Source: Deltaproteobacteria bacterium (lineage in GTDB: Bacteria > Desulfobacterota > Binatia > UTPRO1). From it: 58,238 bases of DNA. A model generated the notes under the pieces. It was given only the letters and a program-made list of their open reading frames with translations, was not told the DNA's origin and did not search any database. Of this stretch, positions 46,216-53,838 are shown piece after piece (position 1 is the first letter of the stretch; every line of letters begins with the position of its first letter). A program made the translations under genes and the position numbers. The stretch lies in the NCBI GenBank assembly GCA_020848745.1, contig JADLHM010000134.1:1-58238 (forward strand), read 5' to 3'.

Positions 46216-47084
46216 GCGGAGCGGGTCGACGGGGCTCGACGGCGGGCGTGCGTGGCACGACGCGCGTTTACGGCATCCTCGGCGACCCGGTCGCGCACAG
46301 CCTCTCGCCGGCCATGCAGAACGCGGCCTTCGCCGCCGCCGCCATCGACGGCGTCTACGTCCCCTTCCCGGTTGCGCGCGACGACCTGGCGGCCACCGTG
46401 GGTGGCCTCTTCGCCGCCGGCGTCGCGGGGCTGAACGTGACGGTCCCGCACAAGGAGGCCGCCGCCCGCCTCTGCGTCGCCCTTCGTCCGCGTGCGCGCG
46501 CCTGCGGCGCCGCCAACACGCTGATCCGTACGGCGCGCGGTTGGGTCGGCGACAACACCGACGGCGCGGGACTCCTGGCGTCGCTCGCCGAGCGCCGCTT
46601 CGACCCGCGCGGCAAGAACGTGCTCCTGATCGGCGCCGGAGGCTCGGCGCGGAGCGTCGCGCACGCGCTCACGCGCGCCGGGACCCGCCTCCTGATCGTC
46701 GCCAATCGCACACCGCAGCGCGCCGCCGACCTGGTCGCGACGCTCCGCCGGCGCGATGCCTACGCCGCCGACCTCCGCGTGCTCGCGAACCCGGAGGTGC
46801 TCGGCCGTCTGGATCTCCTCGTCGACTGCACGTCGCTAGGCCTCGGCTCCGGCGCGCCGCCGGCGATCCGCTTCGCCGACACCCGCCGCGACGTGCTGTG
46901 CTGCGACCTCACGTACGGGAAGACGTCGCGCTTCCTCGCCGCAGCCCGCCACGCCGGTCGGCGCGCCGTCGACGGCAGCGGCATGCTGCTGCACCAGGGG
47001 GCCCTCGCCTTCACCCTCTGGACCGGAAGGCCGGCGCCGGTCGGCATGATGCGGCGGGCGCTCCGCCGCGCGTCGCGTCGGTAG
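46212..47084 (+). CDS. aroE: Shikimate dehydrogenase
   Basis: The 290-residue protein has the substrate-binding blocks GDPVAHSLSPAMQNAAF and NVTVPHKEAA (catalytic Lys), then GDNTDGAGLL. The NADP-binding GAGGSARSVAHAL and a C-terminal GSGMLLHQGALAFTLWTG complete the fold. It reduces 3-dehydroshikimate to shikimate. The start overlaps the ppdK stop (ATGA). The first 17 residues are a non-conserved Gly/Arg/Ser tail. Confidence 0.94.
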   Translation: MSGAGRRGSTAGVRGTTRVYGILGDPVAHSLSPAMQNAAFAAAAIDGVYVPFPVARDDLAATVGGLFAAGVAGLNVTVPHKEAAARLCVALRPRARACGAANTLIRTARGWVGDNTDGAGLLASLAERRFDPRGKNVLLIGAGGSARSVAHALTRAGTRLLIVANRTPQRAADLVATLRRRDAYAADLRVLANPEVLGRLDLLVDCTSLGLGSGAPPAIRFADTRRDVLCCDLTYGKTSRFLAAARHAGRRAVDGSGMLLHQGALAFTLWTGRPAPVGMMRRALRRASRR

Positions 47085-47226
47085 CTCCACGGGACCCGGC
47101 CTTCTTTCGCGGCCGTGCGACGACTCCGTCCCAAAGATTCTCGACGCTGCGCAGCACGCCGCGAACATGCTCGGCAATCTCCCGGCATGCTTCTTGTTGC
47201 AGTGTGTCGTCCAGGAGGGATCGATC

Positions 47227-47538
47227 ATGACAACCCACAAGAAGACGCTGATCGGTCGCGTCCAAGAACAGGTCGAGAAGAGCGCCACAGCCGCCGAGGA
47301 GATCCACAAGGCGATCGCCGACCTTCCGCTGAAGATGCTCGAAGGGAGCCGGATGCTGCGGAAACCGGCCAAGCGGATGAGACGGGCGCAGGATCGCGCC
47401 ATCGGCGCGCTGTACGAAATGATCCGCAAGGTGACGCACACGGTCGGGGAGTTCGCTTCGGAGCGGTTGGCAGCGACCAGGCGGGCGGCGGCGCACGCGG
47501 AGCGGGTCGTCAAGTCGGACCACGCGCACGCCGCCTGA
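47227..47538 (+). CDS. Small helical phasin-like protein
   Basis: The 103-residue protein is almost entirely predicted helix, with heptad-like spacing (VQEQVEKSATAAEEIHKAI, MIRKVTHTVGEFASERLAATRRAAAHAERVV). It has no membrane segment, resembling phasin or apolipoprotein-like small proteins that coat granules. A strong AGGAGGG lies seven to eight bases before the ATG at 47227, which decides the start over an upstream ATG at 47167. No polyhydroxyalkanoate gene is nearby, so the function is unassigned. Confidence 0.6.
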   Translation: MTTHKKTLIGRVQEQVEKSATAAEEIHKAIADLPLKMLEGSRMLRKPAKRMRRAQDRAIGALYEMIRKVTHTVGEFASERLAATRRAAAHAERVVKSDHAHAA

Positions 47539-47681
47539 GTGCTCCGGAGCCCTACAACGCCGCTCGCCGCCGGCGCGATCGCGCCGAGCGGACGAGCGGC
47601 GTCGAGTCTCAGCGCACGGCGCGTGCGCTGTCGCCGGGCGCGATCCCCAACCCGCTATTCGGACTCTTGCGGTCACCCCGG

Positions 47682-47695
47682 GGTTACATGTAACC
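47682..47695. promoter_or_regulatory. Palindrome GGTTACATGTAACC before mazE, probable autoregulatory operator
   Basis: This perfect 14-bp palindrome lies nine bases before the mazE start. Type II toxin-antitoxin operons are normally repressed by the antitoxin at such a site. The region from 47539 to 47681 shows no gene. Confidence 0.6.
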
Positions 47696-47704
47696 AGGAA
47701 TCGT

Positions 47705-47950
47705 ATGCCCACGACATCGAGACGCCCTTCGCGAACATCGAAGTCCGCCACTTCGCGCGACAAGGTGCAAGCGCACCGCAGACGTCTGCGGGCGCAGGGT
47801 CTTCGACCCATCCAGATTTGGGTACCTGACGTGCGGTCGCCCAAGTTCGCCGCCCAAGCATCGCGCCAGTCACGCCTCGTCGCCGCCAGTTCGCACGCAG
47901 CCCAGGATCAAGCCTTCATCGATGCCGTATCGACCGGATCCAACGAGTGA
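47705..47950 (+). CDS. MazE-like antitoxin (DUF3018-type)
   Basis: The 81-residue protein matches the antitoxin family with the pattern VQAHRRRLRAQGLRPIQIWVPDVRSPKFAAQASRQSRLVA followed by AAQDQAFIDAVS. The basic N-terminus probably binds DNA and the C-terminal part neutralises the toxin. Its stop overlaps the start of the toxin gene (GTGA), the usual coupling for an antitoxin-toxin pair. Confidence 0.82.
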   Translation: MPTTSRRPSRTSKSATSRDKVQAHRRRLRAQGLRPIQIWVPDVRSPKFAAQASRQSRLVAASSHAAQDQAFIDAVSTGSNE

Positions 47951-48276
47951 ACCGCGGAGAGATCTGGACTGCCGCCGGTGGCATGGATTACGCCGGAAAG
48001 CCGCGTCCCGTCGTCGTCGTCCAAGACGATCGATTCGGCGGAACCAACTCCATCACAATCTGCGCCTTCACGAGTGATCCGACCGACGCCCCCCTGTTTC
48101 GTATTGCCGTCGAGCCGAGCGAAACCAACGGCCTGAAGGCACCGTCGCGGCTCATGGTGGACAAGATCACCACGATGTCGAAGCACAAGCTCGCGACACG
48201 GGTCGGCAGGCTTGCAGACGACGACGTGCTCCGACTGAATCGTGCGGTGATGATCTTTCTCGGTCTCGCCGGCTGA
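47947..48276 (+). CDS. PemK/MazF-family mRNA interferase toxin
   Basis: The 109-residue protein has the MazF start RGEIWTAAGG...GKPRPVVVVQDD (catalytic Arg), the strand NSITICAFTSDP and the core SRLMVDKITTMSKHKL with the conserved Asp-Lys-Ile. It ends with the dimer helix. It would cleave mRNA at short sequence motifs. It starts with GTG overlapping the antitoxin gene. It appears intact. Confidence 0.87.
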   Translation: MNRGEIWTAAGGMDYAGKPRPVVVVQDDRFGGTNSITICAFTSDPTDAPLFRIAVEPSETNGLKAPSRLMVDKITTMSKHKLATRVGRLADDDVLRLNRAVMIFLGLAG

Positions 48277-48296
48277 GACGACTCTCGTCTAGCTAG

Positions 48297-48713
48297 ATGC
48301 CGGCTCGCTTCTTGGCAGACAAGAGCGCCCTGGCGCGGCTACCGCATACCGGCGTCGACTAGCGCCTGTCGCCGCTGCTCCTCGCGGGGGATGTCGCCGG
48401 CTACGGCATCATCGAGCTCGAGCTGCTGTTCAGCGCGCGCAGCCATCGCGACTTCGTCCAGATCCAGACCGATCGGCACGCACTCCCGGTCGTCCACATG
48501 GAGCAGGCGGACTTCGACCGAGCCATCGGGATGATGGAACGGCTCGCGCGCCAGGGCAAGCATCGCGCCGCGAGCATCCCGGATCTGCTGACCGCTGCCG
48601 TAGCCGAGCGCGCCGGTCTCGTCGTGCTCCACCGTGATCGCGACTTCGACGTCATTGCTTCGGTGACGAAGCAACCCGTCGAGGGGATCGTGCCAGCCGG
48701 CACGGTACCCTGA
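48297..48713 (+). pseudogene. VapC-like PIN toxin gene interrupted by an amber stop
   Basis: The frame starts MPARFLADKSALARL with the first PIN-domain Asp, then meets TAG at 48360-48362 (codon 22). It continues open for 116 codons that match a VapC: GYGIIELELLFSARS, MEQADFDRAIGMMERLA, RAASIPDLLTAAVAERAGLVVLHRDRDFDVIA. All catalytic acids are present in the continuous reading, so the single stop is probably the inactivating change. No antitoxin partner precedes it; mazF ends 21 bp upstream. A shorter product from a downstream start would lack the first catalytic Asp. Confidence 0.75.
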
Positions 48714-48768
48714 CCAGTTGATAGGGATCTTCAACCGATCTTAGCCGATCATCGAAGCGGATTGTCGC

Positions 48769-48789
48769 CCGTAGCACGCCGTGCTACGG
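48769..48789. promoter_or_regulatory. Inverted repeat before the phd/vapC pair, probable operator
   Basis: CCGTAGCAC and GTGCTACGG form perfect 9-bp arms around a 3-bp centre and end seven bases before the antitoxin ATG. Phd/YefM antitoxins typically bind such GTAGCAC-type repeats to repress their own operon. Confidence 0.6.
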
Positions 48790-48796
48790 TCTTTCC

Positions 48797-49051
48797 ATGG
48801 CGACAGCAATCACCCAGCGAGAGCTTCGCAATGACAGCGGAAACATCATGCGCCGCCTCGACCAGGGTGAAACTTTCATCGTGACCCGCAACGGCACGCC
48901 TGTGGGAGAACTCACCCCGCACCGGCGTCATCGCTTCGTCGCGGCGGACGCCGTGGTCGCGATGTTCCGCAATGCTCCCGGCATCGATGTCGCCCGTTTC
49001 CGCGCGGATCTCGACGCCGTCGTTACACAGGGCATCGATCCTCGTGGCTGA
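48797..49051 (+). CDS. Phd/YefM-family antitoxin
   Basis: The 84-residue protein has the Phd N-terminus TAITQRELRNDSGNIMRRLDQGETFIVTRNGTPVGELTPH, which dimerises and binds DNA. Its C-terminal part AVVAMFRNAPGIDVARFRADLDAVV should bind the PIN toxin. Its stop overlaps the vapC start by eight bases. A near-palindromic operator lies directly upstream. Confidence 0.87.
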   Translation: MATAITQRELRNDSGNIMRRLDQGETFIVTRNGTPVGELTPHRRHRFVAADAVVAMFRNAPGIDVARFRADLDAVVTQGIDPRG

Positions 49052-49454
49052 GACTCGCCGCGCTCGCGGAATTCTCGACACCTCGGTCGTCATCGATCTG
49101 GAGCGCCTCGACCCGGAACAGTTGCCGCTCGAGATCGCCATCAGTGCGATCACCATGGCCGAACTTGCCGCAGGCCCCCATGCCACAGCGGACCCCGAAG
49201 AGAGATCGCGCCGTCAGGACCGGCTTCAGCGTGCGGAGGCGGTGTTCGATCCGCTGCCGTTCGACTCCGAGGCATCACGCGCCTACGGGCGCGTCTATTC
49301 GGCCGTCGTCGCCGCCGGACGCAAGGCGCGTGTCGCAAGAGCGCTCGATCTCCTGATTGCCGCCACGGCGTGTTCGGCGGGACTGCCGCTCTACACCCGC
49401 AATCCGGAGGACTTTCAGGCGCTGGCCGACCTCGTCGAAGTCATCCGCGTCTAA
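49044..49454 (+). CDS. VapC-type PIN-domain ribonuclease toxin
   Basis: The 136-residue protein has the PIN acids in GILDTSVVIDLERL (first Asp), TMAELAAG (Glu) and ARALDLLIAATACSAG (Asp), and ends LYTRNPEDFQALADLVEVI. It starts with GTG inside the end of the antitoxin gene. It appears intact, in contrast to the amber-interrupted vapC 330 bp upstream. VapC toxins cleave tRNA or rRNA. Confidence 0.87.
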   Translation: MAETRRARGILDTSVVIDLERLDPEQLPLEIAISAITMAELAAGPHATADPEERSRRQDRLQRAEAVFDPLPFDSEASRAYGRVYSAVVAAGRKARVARALDLLIAATACSAGLPLYTRNPEDFQALADLVEVIRV

Positions 49455-49484
49455 ACCGCGGACGGACTGTGCTGGATCGAAGGG

Positions 49485-50057
49485 TCATGCTGGGTGCACC
49501 TGCCGTGCCTTCCACGCCAGCACTCTCGTCACGAGGGCATTGAGATAGCCGCGGTCCTTCCGTGTGAGTTTGGCACGCAGCGCGTTGGCGTCGCCGGTCT
49601 TCAGGAACTCCTCGACAGCACTCAATTCGGCGGCTGAAGGCTGGATGGTCACGCGCGCTTGTTTGCCGGGGAGCGTCGTGTGGATCGCCGTGAACTCGTC
49701 TGCTGTCCGTCCCATCTGCTCCAGTACGGCGTGGACCTTTGGCAGGCCCAGAAGCTTGGGGCGCTTGCGGGGTAGTGGCGGCTCGGATCGTCCGATCCTT
49801 GCCAAGTAGCCCGCGACCCTCGTGACGAGACCATTGACGGCAGTTCGGTTCGTCGTGCCGATCCGCTTCATCAGCACGCCCACGTTGCCGTCCTCGACGA
49901 ATTGCTTCACCGCGTCGATCTCGTTCGGAGTGAAGCCGCACTGCTTCCGCAGCTCGCGTACGACGGCGCCGTTGCAACCAAGCAGGGTCTTCTCTGCCAC
50001 GCCGACTCGTAGAGCATCGGCCGCGAGCTGAGGCCAGAGCCCGTCAGGGTGAATCAC
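49485..50057 (-). CDS. Unrecognised protein with two related helical repeats
   Basis: The 190-residue protein is not recognised. It contains two similar segments of about 45 residues: EIDAVKQFVEDGNVGVLMKR...NGLVTRVAGYLARIG (about residues 46-89) and ELSAVEEFLKTGDANALRAK...LNALVTRVLAWKARQ (about 144-186). They share the pattern AVxxFxxxGxxxxLxxxxxxxxxxxxNxLVTRV. There is no signal peptide or membrane segment; both units are probably helical hairpins. It lies in the accessory island between a Phd/VapC pair and the RT-Cas1 module, on the opposite strand to both. Confidence 0.6.
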   Translation of the reverse strand: MIHPDGLWPQLAADALRVGVAEKTLLGCNGAVVRELRKQCGFTPNEIDAVKQFVEDGNVGVLMKRIGTTNRTAVNGLVTRVAGYLARIGRSEPPLPRKRPKLLGLPKVHAVLEQMGRTADEFTAIHTTLPGKQARVTIQPSAAELSAVEEFLKTGDANALRAKLTRKDRGYLNALVTRVLAWKARQVHPA

Positions 50058-50117
50058 ATCCGAACCGGTTGAGACGCCCTGCGTTGAGCGTCTCGAGGTC
50101 GTGACTGCCTCGCGCCT

Positions 50118-50213
50118 CTATGGCGTGCCGACCGCGGGCATGAGCAGCTCGCTGAAGCGCCCGAAGTCTTTGCGGTCGAAGGTGTAGACCCGCCGGATAT
50201 CGTGGGCCAGCAT
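50118..50213 (-). pseudogene. C-terminal remnant of a PIN-domain toxin
   Basis: On the minus strand the frame reads LAHDIRRVYTFDRKDFGRFSELLMP and stops at 50118. This matches the VYTFDRxDF end of VapC-type proteins. Upstream in this frame the similarity is lost by about 50250, just before the RT-Cas1 gene, and the catalytic N-terminal part is absent. It probably marks a boundary where the RT-Cas1 segment joined older sequence. Confidence 0.42.
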
Positions 50214-50330
50214 GACGACGATGAGAGAAGGAGCGCGCGACAAGTCCCCGTTGCCGCAGCGCTCGTGAACTGTGCGTGAGCCGCGCGAACCGCACGTGAG
50301 CTGCGACGGACGGCGCGGTCTCGGCTACGA

Positions 50331-50356
50331 ATCCGGCAGCAACGGAGCTGCCGGAT
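50331..50356 (+). promoter_or_regulatory. Hairpin covering the ribosome site and start of the RT-Cas1 gene
   Basis: ATCCGGCAGC (50331-50340) and GCTGCCGGAT (50347-50356) are perfect 10-base arms with a 6-base loop. The only plausible ribosome site, GGAG at 50344-50347, lies in the loop and first stem base, and the right arm includes the first two bases of the ATG at 50355. Folding of the mRNA would hide the start, so translation may be low or conditional. Confidence 0.6.
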
Positions 50357-52715
50357 GGTGGTCGAGAATCCCCCAACGATCGACGCCGAACTGAGCGCGG
50401 ACTTCCTCCACGAGGTGTCCGACATCGGACGCTTGCGGGTGGGATGGTCGCATACGCGGGCGGCTCGTGGCGCGCCGGGGGTCGATCGGGTGACCGTGGC
50501 CCGGATCATCTCCCAGGCGGAGCAGGTGCTCGCGAGCCTCCAGCGACAGCTCCGCAGCGGGCGCTATCGGCCGCCGCCGCTCCGGCGCACGTTCATGCCC
50601 AAGGCCGACGGCACCTTCAGGGTGGTCGGCATCCCGACCGTCACCGATCGGATCGTGCAGGGTGCCGCGACGCTGGCGCTGCACGATCGCCTCGGGCCGA
50701 AGTTCTCCGATGCGAGCTTCGCCTATCGCCCACTGCTCGGCCCGAAGCGAGCGGCCGAGCAGCTCGCGACGTTGTTGCGACCGGGATCCTGGGCCGTCAT
50801 CGCCGACGTCGAACGCTTCTTCGACGCCGTCGATCACGGGCGTCTCCTCGCGCTCGTGTCGGAGGCGGGGGTCGACGCGGCGGGCGTGAAACTGATCGAG
50901 GCCTGGTTGCGGGCGCCGGTCGAGGATGGGCAGTTTCGTCTGCAGCCCGTGAAGGGTCTGCCCCAGGGCGGGCCGATCTCGCCGATCCTGACCAATCTCT
51001 ATCTCACCGGATTCGATCGCGCGCTCGAGCAGCGTGGGGACCCGCACGTGCGGTTCGCCGACGACTTCGTGATCGTCGCGCGCTCCGGGGAGCATGCGCG
51101 GGAGATCCTGACGTTCATCACCGATTGGCTCCGCCGCGAGCGCATGCTGGCGATCAAGGCAGCCAAGACCCTGTTTACTCCGGTCGAGCAGGGCTTCGTC
51201 TTCGTCGGGTTGCTCTTCACTGCGACGACGCGGACGTTGCCGGCGGAGAAGGCCGAGGGCTTCAAGACCCGGGTCGCGACCCTACTCACCGACCCGCCGA
51301 CGCTCGAGGTTGCCGAGGTCGTGCGGCGGCACAACGATCTGGTGCGTGGTTGGCGCAACTACTACGGGGCGGTGACGCCGGAGCTGGACGCTCAGCTGCA
51401 CGCATTGGAGCGCTGGCGGCATGCGCGCGCCACGGCGTTCTGGAAGGCGCGGAACGTCGACGAGCGGCTCGGCAGGGCCGCGCTCGAGTCGTTGAGCGTC
51501 GATCCCGAGCGGACGGCCGAGCCCATAGTCGAGTACGCGCGGTGGCCGGAGGCGCCCGACCCGCCACATGCGATCCCCGGCGACGATCCCGATCCGTGGC
51601 AGCTCGTGCACTGGCCCCGGGGGGCGCGACCGGCACGTGTCTTCTCGACGAGGTCGGCGCTCCGGAACCATGCGATCGGCGAGCGGCAACGGCCGCTCCT
51701 GACCGCGGATCGCGTGCTGCACGTGCCGACCCACGGCTCGTACCTCACGCGGCGGAAGGGCGTGCTCGTCGTCCGGCGGAAGAAGCAGCCGGTCTTCGAA
51801 TGCGCGCGCCGCGAGGTCGGCCTCGTCACGGTCAGCGGTCAGGGCGTGGCGCTCTCCAGTACCGCGCTTCTCGAGCTCGCGCAGCGCCGTGTCAGTGTCA
51901 TCCTGACGTCCGCCGGGGGTGCACCGGTGGCGCGCGTGGTGCCCGTGCGGTCGGAGCGGCGCGTCCGGTTGCTGGAGGCGCAGCTTCACGCCCGGAGCGA
52001 CGTGCGTGGGGCGACCCTGGCGCGCGCGATCGTCGCCGCCAAGATCCGGAATCAGCGCGCGCTGCTGCTCTACCACGCCAAGTACCGCCGGCGGCCAGCC
52101 GCCGTCATCCGCGAGCTGGAGCGCGCGGCGGCGGCGATCGGCGAGTGCGTCGTCGCGGTCCATGGTCTGCTCGGGGCGACGCTCGCCGATACGCGGCGCC
52201 CGCTCTTCCTGATCGAAGCCCGGGCGGCGGGTCACTACTGGCGCGCGATCGACCGGCTGGTGCCTCCGGACTGGGAGTTTCCGGGTCGGCGTGGACGGGG
52301 AGCCCACGATCCAATGAATGCGCTCCTGAACTACGGCTACGCGCTGCTCGCCAATCGGGTGTGGTGGGCGATCGAGCGCCAGGGGCTGCATCCGTATCTC
52401 GGGTTCCTTCATACCAGTCGCCGCGCGCGTCCTGGTCTGGTGTTCGACCTGATGGAGGAGTTCCGGCAGCCGCTGGTCGATCGCGCGATCCTCGGTTTGA
52501 TCGGGCGCGGGAGCCGCGTGGTGATGCGGCAACACGGCCGCCTCGCGATGCGAACTCTCCGCCGCGTCGACCGTGCCATCGAGCGCGGGCTCGAACGGCG
52601 GCTGCGACGCCGAGCCGGGAACACGTTGGCCGGCGAGATCGTCGGGAGCGCCCGCGCGATCCGCCGAACGCTGATGGAGGGTGGCTCCTATCGTGGCCAC
52701 CGGATGGCATGGTGA
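50355..52715 (+). CDS. Reverse transcriptase-Cas1 fusion protein
   Basis: The 786-residue protein has a group II intron-like reverse transcriptase (about residues 40-350) fused to Cas1 (about 440-775). RT motifs: RVVGIPTVTDRIVQ, SFAYRP, the first catalytic Asp in WAVIADVERFFDAVD (D151), GLPQGGPISPILTNLYL, and F234-A-D-D237. The Cas1 beta-sandwich starts near LTADRVLHVPTHGSYL, and the catalytic acids and His are E621, H686 and D698 (ARAAGHYWRAI; GFLHTSRRARPGLVFDLMEEFRQPLVD). RT-Cas1 proteins acquire CRISPR spacers from RNA or DNA, usually with type III systems. No Cas6 domain is fused here. A Cas2-like gene overlaps the end. All catalytic residues are intact. Confidence 0.95.
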   Translation: MVVENPPTIDAELSADFLHEVSDIGRLRVGWSHTRAARGAPGVDRVTVARIISQAEQVLASLQRQLRSGRYRPPPLRRTFMPKADGTFRVVGIPTVTDRIVQGAATLALHDRLGPKFSDASFAYRPLLGPKRAAEQLATLLRPGSWAVIADVERFFDAVDHGRLLALVSEAGVDAAGVKLIEAWLRAPVEDGQFRLQPVKGLPQGGPISPILTNLYLTGFDRALEQRGDPHVRFADDFVIVARSGEHAREILTFITDWLRRERMLAIKAAKTLFTPVEQGFVFVGLLFTATTRTLPAEKAEGFKTRVATLLTDPPTLEVAEVVRRHNDLVRGWRNYYGAVTPELDAQLHALERWRHARATAFWKARNVDERLGRAALESLSVDPERTAEPIVEYARWPEAPDPPHAIPGDDPDPWQLVHWPRGARPARVFSTRSALRNHAIGERQRPLLTADRVLHVPTHGSYLTRRKGVLVVRRKKQPVFECARREVGLVTVSGQGVALSSTALLELAQRRVSVILTSAGGAPVARVVPVRSERRVRLLEAQLHARSDVRGATLARAIVAAKIRNQRALLLYHAKYRRRPAAVIRELERAAAAIGECVVAVHGLLGATLADTRRPLFLIEARAAGHYWRAIDRLVPPDWEFPGRRGRGAHDPMNALLNYGYALLANRVWWAIERQGLHPYLGFLHTSRRARPGLVFDLMEEFRQPLVDRAILGLIGRGSRVVMRQHGRLAMRTLRRVDRAIERGLERRLRRRAGNTLAGEIVGSARAIRRTLMEGGSYRGHRMAW

Positions 52716-53062
52716 CGCGCCTCATCATCTACGACGTTGCCGACGCCAAGCTGCGGGCGTGGTGCGAGGCGCTGCTCGAATCCCGCGGCGCCGTCCGCGT
52801 GTTTCGGAACGTGATGAGGTTGAGTTGCTCGCCCGAGGTCTGGGCGGGCGCACGGAGGATGATGCGGCGGCGGCTCGCGTCGTACCCACACCGCGTGCTG
52901 GCCGTCGAGACGACGCCGCGTCAGCTCGCGCAAACCTGCTGGCTCATCGGACCAGTACGAACGGAGGAGGCCGAAGATGCTCTTACACGTCATTGCGGCG
53001 TATTCCGCCGACATTCCCGAGTTGCAGGGGAGGCAAGGGGTCATCGTCCGCCGCGCCCGTGA
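52709..53062 (+). CDS. Divergent Cas2-like protein
   Basis: The 117-residue frame starts MVTRLIIYDVADAKLRAWCEALL. The early Y-D pair (Y8-D9) after a hydrophobic strand and the following helix fit the Cas2 ferredoxin fold, and strands follow at AVRVFRNVMRLSCS and HRVLAVETTP. The usual aromatic/Ser segment (QYSVF) is replaced by VFRNVM. The start overlaps the Cas1 stop (ATG 52709 or GTG 52712), as expected of a Cas1-Cas2 pair. The last 37 residues overlap the next gene and are probably run-on sequence. Cas2 identity is inferred from position and fold-like pattern. Confidence 0.72.
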   Translation: MVTRLIIYDVADAKLRAWCEALLESRGAVRVFRNVMRLSCSPEVWAGARRMMRRRLASYPHRVLAVETTPRQLAQTCWLIGPVRTEEAEDALTRHCGVFRRHSRVAGEARGHRPPRP

Positions 53063-53696
53063 CGGCATCGTCACCGCGGTCGAGTGCGCGATCGTGACCG
53101 AACAGGGTCGGTCGTTCGCGCGGCCAAAGCAGGTCGTACCCGAGGGGCTGCCAGCCCCCGCGTTTACCCTACGGTTCGCGGTGTTCCGCCGTGAGATTGC
53201 CACGCACGGTGTCGGGATCGTCGTCCAACCCGACGATCGCAAGACCAACCTCGATCCTGAGCAGCGGCTGATGGCGCCGCGCTATGCCGGCGACCAGCGC
53301 ATCTACTACGAGTTCCAGCGCGGCGAGGTGATGTTCGTGTCGCCGAAAGGCGACGTCGAGGTCCGATTGGTCGCGGTGGACTCGCAGACCGGGGAGGTCG
53401 GTACGCGGACCGTCGCCCATTTCCACACGCGCTACTTCGGGCTGGTTGCTCGCTGTGAGGCCGAGCTGCGTGGCACCGGGCAGCTGTTTCCCCCGCCCTC
53501 TCGGACGAGCGCCAAACGCTTTGCCGTGCCCAAAGGCGAGGTCAATCTCCGGTTCGGCCGCGAGCCGCGCGAGCTGCCGGACGACGAGATCGAAGGCGAC
53601 GGCCGGGCCGAACATTTCGACCCCTCCGGCGAAGCGGCCGCGCCATCGCCGGCATTCGCCGGCGATCCGGACGGCAACTTCAGCGGGCCGTCGTAG
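52977..53696 (+). CDS. Unrecognised third gene of the RT-Cas1 module
   Basis: The 239-residue protein is not recognised. A strong GGAGGAGG lies about six bases before the ATG, inside the end of the Cas2-like frame, so it is cotranscribed with the RT-Cas1 genes. The sequence is beta-rich in the first two thirds (LLHVIAAYSADIPELQGRQGVIV, FTLRFAVFRREIATHGVGIVV, YYEFQRGEVMFVSPKGDVEVRLVAVDSQTGEVGTRTV). It ends in an acidic, Pro/Gly/Ala-rich tail from about residue 195. There is no signal peptide, no nuclease motif I can name and no Cys cluster. Its place directly after cas2 suggests a link to adaptation. Confidence 0.7.
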   Translation: MLLHVIAAYSADIPELQGRQGVIVRRARDGIVTAVECAIVTEQGRSFARPKQVVPEGLPAPAFTLRFAVFRREIATHGVGIVVQPDDRKTNLDPEQRLMAPRYAGDQRIYYEFQRGEVMFVSPKGDVEVRLVAVDSQTGEVGTRTVAHFHTRYFGLVARCEAELRGTGQLFPPPSRTSAKRFAVPKGEVNLRFGREPRELPDDEIEGDGRAEHFDPSGEAAAPSPAFAGDPDGNFSGPS

Positions 53697-53838
53697 ATCG
53701 ACGGCGCCCACATTTCCTGAGCGGACTTCTCCGGGCAGAGTACGATGCTCGTTGAGAAGTTGCTCGACACGGCGCTCGTATTTCTTCCATCTCAAGCGAT
53801 AGTCCAGCGGGAATCGTCGTGGTGGGACGACGGCGTAC

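Noticed and set aside
50255-50315. Segment with GTGCGTGAGCC...GCACGTGAGC that recalls part of a group II intron RNA
   Set aside because: The resemblance is short, and no domain V (a 34-nt hairpin with AGC/GTT) or intron ends can be recognised, so an intron is not supported.
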